Positions 1 through 5,096 of a stretch of DNA of 5,096 bases are shown here, piece by piece. Position 1 is the first letter of the stretch. Every line of letters begins with the position of its first letter. The notes beneath the pieces were generated by a model. That model made no database searches and had not been told where the DNA came from. It worked only from the letters and a program-made list of their open reading frames with translations. Source of the stretch: Clostridiales bacterium (GTDB lineage: Bacteria > Bacillota > Clostridia > Oscillospirales > CAG-272); NCBI GenBank assembly GCA_003523225.1, contig DPGK01000040.1:1-5096 (forward strand), written 5' to 3'. The translations under genes and the position numbers were made by a program.

Positions 1-35
1 ATCTTGTCTGAATTCGGGTGAATGCTGTGGCAAAA

Positions 36-54
36 TGACGGCTTGCAGCCGTCA
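36..54 (-). terminator. Possible intrinsic terminator, minus strand
   Basis: The sequence TGACGGCT-TGC-AGCCGTCA is an 8-bp perfect stem with a 3-base loop. Read on the minus strand it is followed at once by TTTTG, the layout of a short rho-independent terminator. It lies about 90 bases beyond the stop of the minus-strand membrane-protein gene, behind a second, longer stem-loop at 70-108. The T tract is only four bases, so termination strength is uncertain. No gene is recognisable in the first 146 bases. Confidence 0.5.
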
Positions 55-69
55 AGACCAATGTCGTTT

Positions 70-108
70 GGGGTGTTAAAAAATTCAGAAGGAATTTTTT
101 AACACCCC
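70..108 (-). terminator. Perfect 17-bp inverted repeat, likely terminator of the membrane-protein gene
   Basis: Arms 70-86 (GGGGTGTTAAAAAATTC) and 92-108 are exact reverse complements around a 5-base loop. The stem has a G/C base and an A/T-rich top. It begins 38 bases after the stop codon of the minus-strand gene at 147-761, so a 3' end or terminator role for that transcript is the simplest reading. There is no free T tract directly after the stem on the minus strand, since the T runs are inside the stem. It may therefore act together with the hairpin at 36-54, or be a processing/stability stem or a small dispersed repeat. Strand assignment is by context. Confidence 0.5.
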
Positions 109-146
109 TATCAGTCTTTTATATTGAATGTATATTAACGAACAGC

Positions 147-761
147 TCAGACCCCGGTGTAGCTGTACGGGGATGGTGCGGGTGTGCTTTTGCTCAGCAC
201 AAGCATCAGTATCGGCTGGGCGGGCTGAACAAAGATCGAAAGCAGCAGCCAGACCACGGCAAGATCGGGCGAGAAGCATTTGTATATCTGATAAAGCGCC
301 ATGTAAAAGTATACGCAGTAAATGATAGCCATCGCCATGATTCCGATATAAAACAGAACCGAAAACCCCAGCATGCTTATCGGACCTATGGTAGATATTT
401 CGACAGAACTGTTTCCGGTGCTACCCTCTGCAATGCTCAAAATAACGCCTGCTACGCCGAACAGTATGACAAAAAGCACGATTGCGGCGGTAAAACCGAT
501 ATAAAGCCACATAAGAATATTCCCGTAACTGCGGCGTTTTCCGTTATTGCGGACCGCCGATTCCTCGGCAACGTCTCCGAGTATCTTCATGCGGTAGAAT
601 GGGACGAAAGCGCCGTTAGGGTTTGATACCCCAAGCGATTTTGCCATGCGGCTGACTCCCATACCGTTCAGTACGTACATCAGTATGGAATATGCAAGGG
701 AAATAAGAACCGCCAGCAACATAAAAATCATGTACGGTATAATCCAGAAGAAGTTTAACAT
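147..761 (-). CDS. Multi-pass membrane protein of unknown function, 204 aa
   Basis: The function is not recognised. The start was chosen at the ATG at 761 (MLNFFWIIPY...) because GGAAAGGAG lies five bases upstream. The frame stays open for 15 codons further, but no comparable ribosome site supports a longer form. Hydrophobic segments fall at about residues 4-30, 82-110, 131-157 and 167-189, suggesting an integral cytoplasmic-membrane protein with four spans. Between spans 1 and 2 is a polar loop with the pattern MAKSLGVSNPNGAFVPFYRMKILGDVAE. Before span 4 is YQIYKCFSPDLAVV. Both patterns resemble small uncharacterised membrane proteins I recall from gut Clostridia, but no named family can be assigned by eye. 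The tail is short and proline/serine-rich. The protein has no catalytic motif, Walker box or signal-peptidase site, so an enzyme assignment is not supported. The gene appears monocistronic, with its own promoter at 908-936 and stem-loops behind it. Confidence 0.85.
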   Translation of the reverse strand: MLNFFWIIPYMIFMLLAVLISLAYSILMYVLNGMGVSRMAKSLGVSNPNGAFVPFYRMKILGDVAEESAVRNNGKRRSYGNILMWLYIGFTAAIVLFVILFGVAGVILSIAEGSTGNSSVEISTIGPISMLGFSVLFYIGIMAMAIIYCVYFYMALYQIYKCFSPDLAVVWLLLSIFVQPAQPILMLVLSKSTPAPSPYSYTGV

Positions 762-901
762 TTTTTCTCCTTTCCGCATTTTCACTTCGTGATCGTGTAA
801 AAGCATAGATGCGGTTTTGTTTTATAGATTAGAGGAATGACGCGCGGCGCTCGATCCCAAGCGGCGTGATGGATCTGCCGTGTGCCCTCATTACTTTGTA
901 C
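762..901 (-). promoter_or_regulatory. Long structured 5' leader of the membrane-protein gene
   Basis: The predicted transcript start near 901 leaves about 140 untranslated bases before the ATG at 761. Read on the minus strand the leader can form two stems. The first is interrupted: AATGA (888-892), CGGC (877-880) and GATCC (871-875) pair with GGATC (853-857), GCCG (845-848) and TCATT (836-840) around a 13-base loop. The second pairs CCGCAT (809-814) with ATGCGG (774-779), right next to the ribosome binding site, with an inner TTTT-A-CAC / GTG-AAAA helix. It matches no riboswitch class I know. A cis-regulatory role is inference from length and fold only. Confidence 0.4.
767..775 (-). promoter_or_regulatory. 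Ribosome binding site of the membrane-protein gene
   Basis: GGAAAGGAG on the minus strand ends five bases before the ATG at 761 and fixes the start of the 204-residue protein. It directly abuts the 3' arm of a possible leader hairpin (ATGCGG, 774-779), so its last bases could be influenced by that fold. Confidence 0.85.
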
Positions 902-907
902 AGTATA

Positions 908-936
908 ATTATATACTATGCAATGAGTTAAGTCAA
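908..936 (-). promoter_or_regulatory. Sigma-A type promoter of the membrane-protein gene
   Basis: On the minus strand TTGACT (931-936), a 17-base spacer and TATAAT (908-913) form a near-consensus housekeeping promoter, with transcription expected to start near 901. The stretch just upstream (937-976) is rich in A/T and could act as an UP element. The -10 box is embedded in a 6-bp inverted repeat, AGTATA-ATTA-TATACT (902-917), which might be an operator but may also be chance in A/T-rich sequence. Confidence 0.85.
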
Positions 937-976
937 GCAAAAGAAAAACAAAGACAAATAATTAACAATTCAACGT

Positions 977-1014
977 AAACCCGTGCTGTCGAGCCAAAAC
1001 GACAGCACGGGTTT
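977..1014 (-). terminator. Intrinsic terminator of glnN
   Basis: AAACCCGTGCTGTCG (977-991) and its exact reverse complement at 1000-1014 form a 15-bp stem with an 8-base loop, 26 bases past the glnN stop. On the minus strand the stem ends GGGTTT and continues ACGTTG, so the T tract is short and partly paired. Position and stem strength still make this the likely glnN terminator. It separates glnN from the promoter at 908-936, so the two minus-strand genes look like separate transcription units. Confidence 0.8.
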
Positions 1015-1040
1015 ATTATGTTCAATATTTCAATATTGTC

Positions 1041-3134
1041 TTATCTTACGCCGAAAAGCAGATCAGCGTAGGTCGGATACGGCCAGTATTTTGCGGCGGT
1101 CATGTTTTCCGCTTCGTCAACTGCGGCGCGCAGCTCCTGCATGGCGATGAAAATGCGGTCGCGGTATCCGCAGGCGAGAGTGTGTACGTCCTCTGCTTTT
1201 CTGACCTCGCAAATCGCATTCTCAAGAGCGTCGCACCGTGTGTCAATTGTGTCAGCAAGCGAGGAGAGCTTTGCAACCAGCTTTTCCTCGTAAGAGGTTG
1301 CCGATTTTGTGCTGAGCGATTTCTTTTTCAGTGCGCTGTCTGCTGCCGCGGCGGAATATTCGCATACTGCCGGAAGGATCTCACGTCTTACCATGTCGAT
1401 CATTGTCATGGATTCAATATTCATGACCTTGCAGTAGTTGTCCATCAGGATCTCATATCTGGAACGCGCTTCCTCTGCGGTATATATCCTGTGCCGTGCG
1501 AACAGCTCAAGGTTTTTCGGTGCAATGAGATAGGGCAGACAGTCTGGTGTGGTGCGCAGATTGAGCAGACCGCGGCGCTCCGCCTCTTTTATCCATGAGT
1601 CGTCATATCCGTTGCCGTTGAAGATTATGCGCTTGTGTTCGCGTATGACGCGGCGGATAAGACTGTGCAGCGCGGCGGAAAAGTCCGCGGCTCCCTCAAG
1701 CTCGTCGGCGTACAGGCGCAGAGATTCAGCCACCGCGGTGTTGAGCATGATATTTGTGCAGGCTATCGAAGAGGAGGAGCCGAGCATACGGAATTCAAAT
1801 TTGTTTCCGGTAAAGGCAAAGGGGGAGGTGCGGTTGCGGTCGGTGGTGTCCCGCGGCAGCTTGGGAAGGACGTGAACGCCCAGCTTCAGCGGTACACGTT
1901 CGGCGGAGCTGTAGCAGGTATCGTTTTCAATAGAGTCAAGCACCGCGCTCAGCTCGTCGCCGAGAAATACCGATACAATGGCGGGCGGCGCTTCGTTTGC
2001 GCCGAGTCGGTGGTCGTTTCCGGCGGAGGCGACCGAGAGCCTCAGAAGATCCTGATAATCGTCGACAGCCTGAATAACGGCACAAAGGAAAAGCAGGAAC
2101 TGCGCATTCTCGTGAGGAGTTTCGCCGGGAGCAAGCAGGTTGGCACCGGTGTTGGTCTGCATTGACCAGTTGTTGTGCTTGCCCGAGCCGTTTACTCCCG
2201 CAAACGGCTTTTCGTGCAAAAGACATACAAGACCGTGCTTTTTGGCGATGCTCTGCATCAGCTCCATTGTGAGCTGATTGTGGTCGGTGGCGATATTTGT
2301 TGTGGTAAATATAGGTGCAAGCTCGTGCTGGGCAGGAGCAACCTCGTTGTGTTCTGTTTTTGCCAGCACGCCCAGATGCCAAAGCTCCTCGTCAAGCTCC
2401 TCCATAAAAGCTCTTACGCGCGGCTTTATCGCGCCAAAATAGTGATCGTCCAGCTCCTGGCCCTTGGGAGGCTTGGCTCCGAACAGGGTGCGTCCGGTGA
2501 AAATGAGGTCACGCCGGCGGTCGAACATTTCCTTGTCGATCAGGAAATATTCCTGCTCGGGACCGACAGTGGTCTTGACCGACGTCACATCGGCGTTCCC
2601 GAAAAGCCGCAGCACCCGCATAGCCTGACGGTTCAGGGCTTCCATTGAGCGCAGAAGCGGGGTCTTTTTGTCCAGCGCCTCGCCGCCGTAAGAGCAGAAC
2701 GCAGTGGGAATACACAGGGTCTTACCCTTGATAAAAGCGTATGAGGTGGGGTCCCACGCAGTATATCCGCGTGCCTCAAATGTGGCGCGAAGCCCGCCGG
2801 AGGGGAAGGAGGAGGCGTCGGGTTCGCCCTTTATCAGCTCTTTGCCTGAGAATTCCATTATCACCTTGCCGTTTGCGGTGGGGGAGATAAAGGAGTCGTG
2901 CTTTTCGGCGGTTATCCCCGTCATCGGCTGAAACCAGTGGGTGTAATGCGTCGCGCCTTTGGAAACTGCCCAGTCCTTCATTGCCGATGCAACTGCGTTT
3001 GCAACGCTGAGGTTCAGGGAACGTCCGTCCTCAATGGTGCGCTTCATTGCTTCGTAGGCTTCCTTGGGCAGCCTGGTCTTCATTGCGGCGTCATCAAATA
3101 CCATGTCGCCGAAATACTCGGGTATAGTTGTCAT
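1041..3134 (-). CDS. glnN: Type III glutamine synthetase (GlnN), 697 aa
   Basis: This cytoplasmic enzyme makes glutamine from glutamate, ammonia and ATP, the entry step of ammonia assimilation. Length (697 aa) and motifs fit the large type III family (about 700 aa), not the 440-470 aa type I enzymes. The N-terminal type III domain includes HWFQPMTG (66-73) and the block from [11 protein letters not shown] (95) to SGGLR (116). The catalytic domain has [10 protein letters not shown] (191-200), metal-site-like [11 protein letters not shown] (261-271) and the ATP-binding signature [16 protein letters not shown] (309-324). It continues with [12 protein letters not shown] (375-386), NRTSP (434-438) and [10 protein letters not shown] (445-454). 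The C terminus ends in the family-like [11 protein letters not shown]. The frame extends 36 codons further upstream, but that ATG lies inside the -35 box and would not be transcribed. [13 protein letters not shown] is the expected family N terminus. The gene appears intact, monocistronic and divergent from guaA. No adjacent PII or ammonium transporter gene is present. Confidence 0.97.
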   Translation of the reverse strand: MTTIPEYFGDMVFDDAAMKTRLPKEAYEAMKRTIEDGRSLNLSVANAVASAMKDWAVSKGATHYTHWFQPMTGITAEKHDSFISPTANGKVIMEFSGKELIKGEPDASSFPSGGLRATFEARGYTAWDPTSYAFIKGKTLCIPTAFCSYGGEALDKKTPLLRSMEALNRQAMRVLRLFGNADVTSVKTTVGPEQEYFLIDKEMFDRRRDLIFTGRTLFGAKPPKGQELDDHYFGAIKPRVRAFMEELDEELWHLGVLAKTEHNEVAPAQHELAPIFTTTNIATDHNQLTMELMQSIAKKHGLVCLLHEKPFAGVNGSGKHNNWSMQTNTGANLLAPGETPHENAQFLLFLCAVIQAVDDYQDLLRLSVASAGNDHRLGANEAPPAIVSVFLGDELSAVLDSIENDTCYSSAERVPLKLGVHVLPKLPRDTTDRNRTSPFAFTGNKFEFRMLGSSSSIACTNIMLNTAVAESLRLYADELEGAADFSAALHSLIRRVIREHKRIIFNGNGYDDSWIKEAERRGLLNLRTTPDCLPYLIAPKNLELFARHRIYTAEEARSRYEILMDNYCKVMNIESMTMIDMVRREILPAVCEYSAAAADSALKKKSLSTKSATSYEEKLVAKLSSLADTIDTRCDALENAICEVRKAEDVHTLACGYRDRIFIAMQELRAAVDEAENMTAAKYWPYPTYADLLFGVR

Positions 3135-3146
3135 AACGATATTGTG

Positions 3147-3152
3147 CCTCCT
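3147..3152 (-). promoter_or_regulatory. Ribosome binding site of glnN
   Basis: AGGAGG on the minus strand lies 12 bases before the ATG at 3134. This is longer than the usual 5-9 base gap, but the site is strong and no other in-frame ATG, GTG or TTG lies between it and that ATG. It supports the 697-residue start over the longer reading frame. Confidence 0.75.
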
Positions 3153-3213
3153 GCGGAATTGAATAAAAGAATAGGGGAGCGGATGGGGCATCCAGTTTGC
3201 CAATATGGGTCTC

Positions 3214-3242
3214 AGTATAACATACAGGTGGGGATTTGTCAA
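3214..3242 (-). promoter_or_regulatory. Sigma-A type promoter of glnN
   Basis: On the minus strand TTGACA (3237-3242), a 17-base spacer and TATACT (3214-3219) give a strong promoter with a start near 3207 and a leader of about 73 bases. The leader holds only a small GGATG-CCC-CATCC hairpin (3181-3193). I see no GlnR/TnrA-type box (TGTNA-N7-TNACA) overlapping it, so nitrogen control, if present, is not evident from the sequence. Confidence 0.85.
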
Positions 3243-3409
3243 GTCTTCGGGGCATTTTTAAGCCGCATTTTGAACGTATATGGCGATTTACGGTTTTGAT
3301 CTTCCAAGGCTTTGCGCGAGGCAGTCTCCGCTTCCCGGACGTGAAAAAACATTTTTTTATTGCAGTTTCATTCTTCACGGTTTATTAATTTATCCGATAT
3401 TTTTTCCGG
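3243..3409. other. Intergenic spacer between divergent promoters
   Basis: This 167-base stretch separates the glnN and guaA -35 boxes. It contains no convincing coding frame. A/T-rich tracts near 3346-3360 and 3381-3407 could serve as UP-like elements for the guaA promoter. A weak pairing of CGTGAA (3340-3345) with TTCACG (3374-3379) spans a 28-base loop and is not persuasive. Regulator sites may lie here, but none is recognisable. Confidence 0.5.
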
Positions 3410-3438
3410 TTGACAGTGTGCAATTATTGAGGTATAAT
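3410..3438 (+). promoter_or_regulatory. Perfect-consensus sigma-A promoter of guaA
   Basis: TTGACA (3410-3415), a 17-base spacer and TATAAT (3433-3438) match the housekeeping consensus exactly. Transcription should start near 3445, leaving about 108 leader bases before the guaA ATG. The match suggests high basal expression unless checked by the leader or a repressor. Confidence 0.92.
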
Positions 3439-3444
3439 TAAATT

Positions 3445-3552
3445 AAAATAGTCATACAAGGCGGCAGGAAAATGCTGTTCCCGACCGTGCTTGATGCGGC
3501 AGGAAGATTCAAAATCAAACCCCGGCTGACACCGGGACGAAAGGATTGCCAT
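3445..3552 (+). promoter_or_regulatory. 5' leader of guaA with repeated decamer and small hairpin
   Basis: The leader contains GCGGCAGGAA twice (3461-3470 and 3496-3505), offset by 35 bases, and a small stem CCCGG-CTGACA-CCGGG (3521-3536) just before the ribosome binding site AAAGGA (3540-3545), which is seven bases from the ATG at 3553. The conserved core of the guanine/adenine riboswitch is not visible, and there is no clear terminator hairpin with a T tract. Part of the region is an in-frame open extension of guaA from an ATG at 3472, judged non-coding because GuaA family proteins start at the MNNQTIVILDFGGQY block. Confidence 0.45.
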
Positions 3553-5082
3553 ATGAACAATCAAACAATTGTAATTCTTGACTTCGGAGGGCAATATAAG
3601 GAGCTTATAGCCCGGCGCGTGCGCGAATGCGGCGTGTATTCGGTAATTCTTCCTTATGATACCGATGTCGCCGAGATCAGCAAAATGAAGCCTATCGGTA
3701 TCATATTTACCGGCGGACCTAACAGCGTTTACGCGGAGGACGCCCCTAAATGCAGTACGGACATCTTCAAGCTGGGCGTTCCCGTGCTCGGCATCTGCTA
3801 CGGAATGCAGCTTATCTGCCACCTGTTCGGCGGAACAGTGGGAAGCTGCCATGCCAGCGAGTACGGCACGCTTGACGCAAAGGTTGATACCACATCCGAG
3901 CTTTATTATAAGCTTGCCGCAGATCAGCCCGTGCTTATGAGCCATACCGATATGGTTACAAAGCTGCCCGACGGCTTCCGTGCCATCGGCTCGACGGCGC
4001 TTTGCCCTGTTGCGGCGTTTGAAAACTGCGCGGATAAGATCTACGGTGTGCAGTTCCATCCCGAGGTGGAAAACACCAAAAACGGCAGCAAAATGATATA
4101 TAACTTCCTTTACCGCATATGCGGAGCGGCGGGCGACTACTCGATGGAGGACTATCTCGCCCGCAAGATAGAGGAGGTCAGGAAAACCGTCGGAAATAAA
4201 CGCGTACTGCTCGGACTTTCCGGCGGAGTGGATTCCTCAGTCTGCGCGGCGCTGCTTTCACGCGCCATCCCCGGTCAGCTCGTCTGCATTTATGTGGACC
4301 ACGGCTTTATGCGCAAGGGGGAGACCGACCAGATACGCGAGGTCTTTTCCGGACGCGACCTTGACTTTGTCTATGTTGACGCAAAGCAAAGATTCCTTGA
4401 AAAGCTCAAGGGAGTCACAGACCCCGAGCAGAAGCGCAAGATCATCGGCGCTGAGTTTGCCAGAACCTTTGAGGATGAGGCAAAGAAGCAGGGAAATCCC
4501 GAATTCCTCGCACAGGGAACGATTTACCCCGACGTGGTCGAATCTGGCAGCAAGAACAAATCCGCAGTGATAAAGAGCCACCACAATGTCGGCGGACTTC
4601 CCAAGGATCTTGGCTTTGAGGGCGTGGTTGAGCCGCTGAATATGCTTTTCAAGGACGAGGTCAGACGTCTCGGCGTGCTTCTGGGGCTGCCCAAAAAGCT
4701 TGTGTGGCGTCAGCCGTTCCCGGGACCCGGACTTGCAATACGCATCATAGGAGAGGTGACGGAGGAAAAGCTGAATATTCTGCGCGAAGCGGACGCGATC
4801 GTCCGTGAGGAGATCGGACGCTGCCGCGTCAGAGCGGATCAGTATTTTGCAGTCCTCACCGATACCCGCAGCGTCGGCGTCATGGGCGACTTCCGTACAT
4901 ATGAGAATCTTATCGCGATCCGCGCCGTCCGCACGGGGGATTTTATGACCTGCGAGTATGCAAGGCTGCCGTATCCGCTGCTTTCGAGAATGTCCTCAAG
5001 GATAACAAACGAGGTCCGCGGCGTAAATCGCGTCGTCTACGATATCACCGCTAAACCCCCGGCAACAATTGAGTGGGAATGA
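3553..5082 (+). CDS. guaA: GMP synthase (glutamine-hydrolysing), GuaA, 509 aa
   Basis: GuaA converts XMP to GMP in the cytoplasm, using ATP to adenylate XMP and ammonia released from glutamine, the last step of guanine nucleotide synthesis. It is a single-chain two-module enzyme of normal length. The N-terminal class I glutamine amidotransferase domain starts at ILDFGGQY (8-15) and includes FTGGPNSVY. Its catalytic triad is Cys82 in GICYGMQ, His169 and Glu171 in FHPEVEN. The ATP-pyrophosphatase domain has the P-loop GLSGGVDSS (221-229), YVDHGFMRKGE (247-257) and QGTIYPDVVESG (321-332). The C-terminal dimerisation domain runs through QPFPGPGLAIRI (387-398) to the typical ending ITAKPPATIEWE. 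The start at 3553 has AAAGGA seven bases upstream and matches the family N terminus. An upstream in-frame ATG at 3472 would add 27 atypical residues. All key residues are present. The gene is divergent from glnN, and only 14 bases follow its stop, so whether it is in an operon cannot be judged. Confidence 0.98.
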   Translation: MNNQTIVILDFGGQYKELIARRVRECGVYSVILPYDTDVAEISKMKPIGIIFTGGPNSVYAEDAPKCSTDIFKLGVPVLGICYGMQLICHLFGGTVGSCHASEYGTLDAKVDTTSELYYKLAADQPVLMSHTDMVTKLPDGFRAIGSTALCPVAAFENCADKIYGVQFHPEVENTKNGSKMIYNFLYRICGAAGDYSMEDYLARKIEEVRKTVGNKRVLLGLSGGVDSSVCAALLSRAIPGQLVCIYVDHGFMRKGETDQIREVFSGRDLDFVYVDAKQRFLEKLKGVTDPEQKRKIIGAEFARTFEDEAKKQGNPEFLAQGTIYPDVVESGSKNKSAVIKSHHNVGGLPKDLGFEGVVEPLNMLFKDEVRRLGVLLGLPKKLVWRQPFPGPGLAIRIIGEVTEEKLNILREADAIVREEIGRCRVRADQYFAVLTDTRSVGVMGDFRTYENLIAIRAVRTGDFMTCEYARLPYPLLSRMSSRITNEVRGVNRVVYDITAKPPATIEWE

Positions 5083-5096
5083 TTTCAGAGGCCCGG

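Noticed and set aside
829..891. A 20-codon minus-strand reading frame beginning MRAHGRSITPLGIERR in the leader of the membrane-protein gene, considered as a leader peptide.
   Set aside because: Its ATG is only about ten bases from the predicted transcript start and has no ribosome binding site. The bases are better explained as one arm and loop of the leader fold.
881..909. Plus-strand promoter using the TATAAT at 904-909.
   Set aside because: The -35 position reads TGTGCC, a poor match, and no plus-strand gene follows. The TATAAT is a by-product of the near-palindromic minus-strand -10 region.
1635..2165. Plus-strand 176-residue open frame antisense to glnN.
   Set aside because: It is fully inside an intact conserved gene, has no recognisable motif or ribosome site, and is explained by the codon pattern of glnN read from the other strand.
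3135..3242. N-terminal extension of glnN from an ATG at 3242.
   Set aside because: That start codon lies within the -35 box, upstream of the predicted transcript start, and the added residues do not resemble the type III glutamine synthetase N terminus.
3472..3552. N-terminal extension of guaA from the ATG at 3472.
   Set aside because: It would add 27 residues unlike the family before the conserved MNNQTIVILDFGGQY start, and its AGGAA is too close to the ATG. The ATG at 3553 has AAAGGA at ideal spacing.
3445..3552. Purine (guanine) riboswitch in the guaA leader.
   Set aside because: The conserved three-way-junction core expected for purine aptamers is not present, and there is no terminator hairpin with a T run.
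3424..4059. Minus-strand 211-residue open frame antisense to the guaA promoter and amidotransferase domain.
   Set aside because: It overlaps a perfect promoter and a well-conserved coding region, with composition typical of a shadow frame and no family motif.

Overview
The window carries three protein genes in a compact bacterial layout: two co-oriented genes on the minus strand and one divergent gene on the plus strand. Each gene has its own housekeeping-type promoter with a 17-base spacer. The proteins suggest a Gram-positive anaerobe of the Clostridia, probably Oscillospirales/Ruminococcus-like. That rests on a type III glutamine synthetase of clostridial flavour, a multi-pass membrane protein of a type I associate with gut Clostridia, strong AGGAGG/AAAGGAG ribosome binding sites, and moderate base composition. 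The taxonomic call is an inference.

Layout. Positions 1-146 hold no gene I can support, only two stem-loops (36-54 and 70-108) that lie downstream of the leftmost minus-strand gene. Positions 147-761 (minus) encode a 204-residue protein of unknown function with about four membrane segments. It is read from a TTGACT-17-TATAAT promoter at 908-936 through a leader of about 140 bases that can fold into two stems. A long stem-loop at 977-1014 separates it from glnN. Positions 1041-3134 (minus) encode glnN, a complete 697-residue type III glutamine synthetase with a TTGACA-17-TATACT promoter at 3214-3242. Positions 3553-5082 (plus) encode guaA, a complete 509-residue GMP synthase read from a perfect-consensus TTGACA-17-TATAAT promoter at 3410-3438, with a leader of about 108 bases containing a repeated decamer.

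How the genes relate. GlnN makes glutamine from glutamate and ammonia. GuaA spends glutamine to aminate XMP to GMP. The divergent pair therefore links nitrogen assimilation to a glutamine-consuming purine step, although nothing in the sequence shows shared regulation. The membrane protein is a separate transcription unit with no evident functional tie. I see no mobile element, CRISPR array, tRNA or rRNA, and no sign of a new multi-gene system. The parts most worth a second look are the structured leader of the membrane-protein gene and the non-coding leader of guaA.
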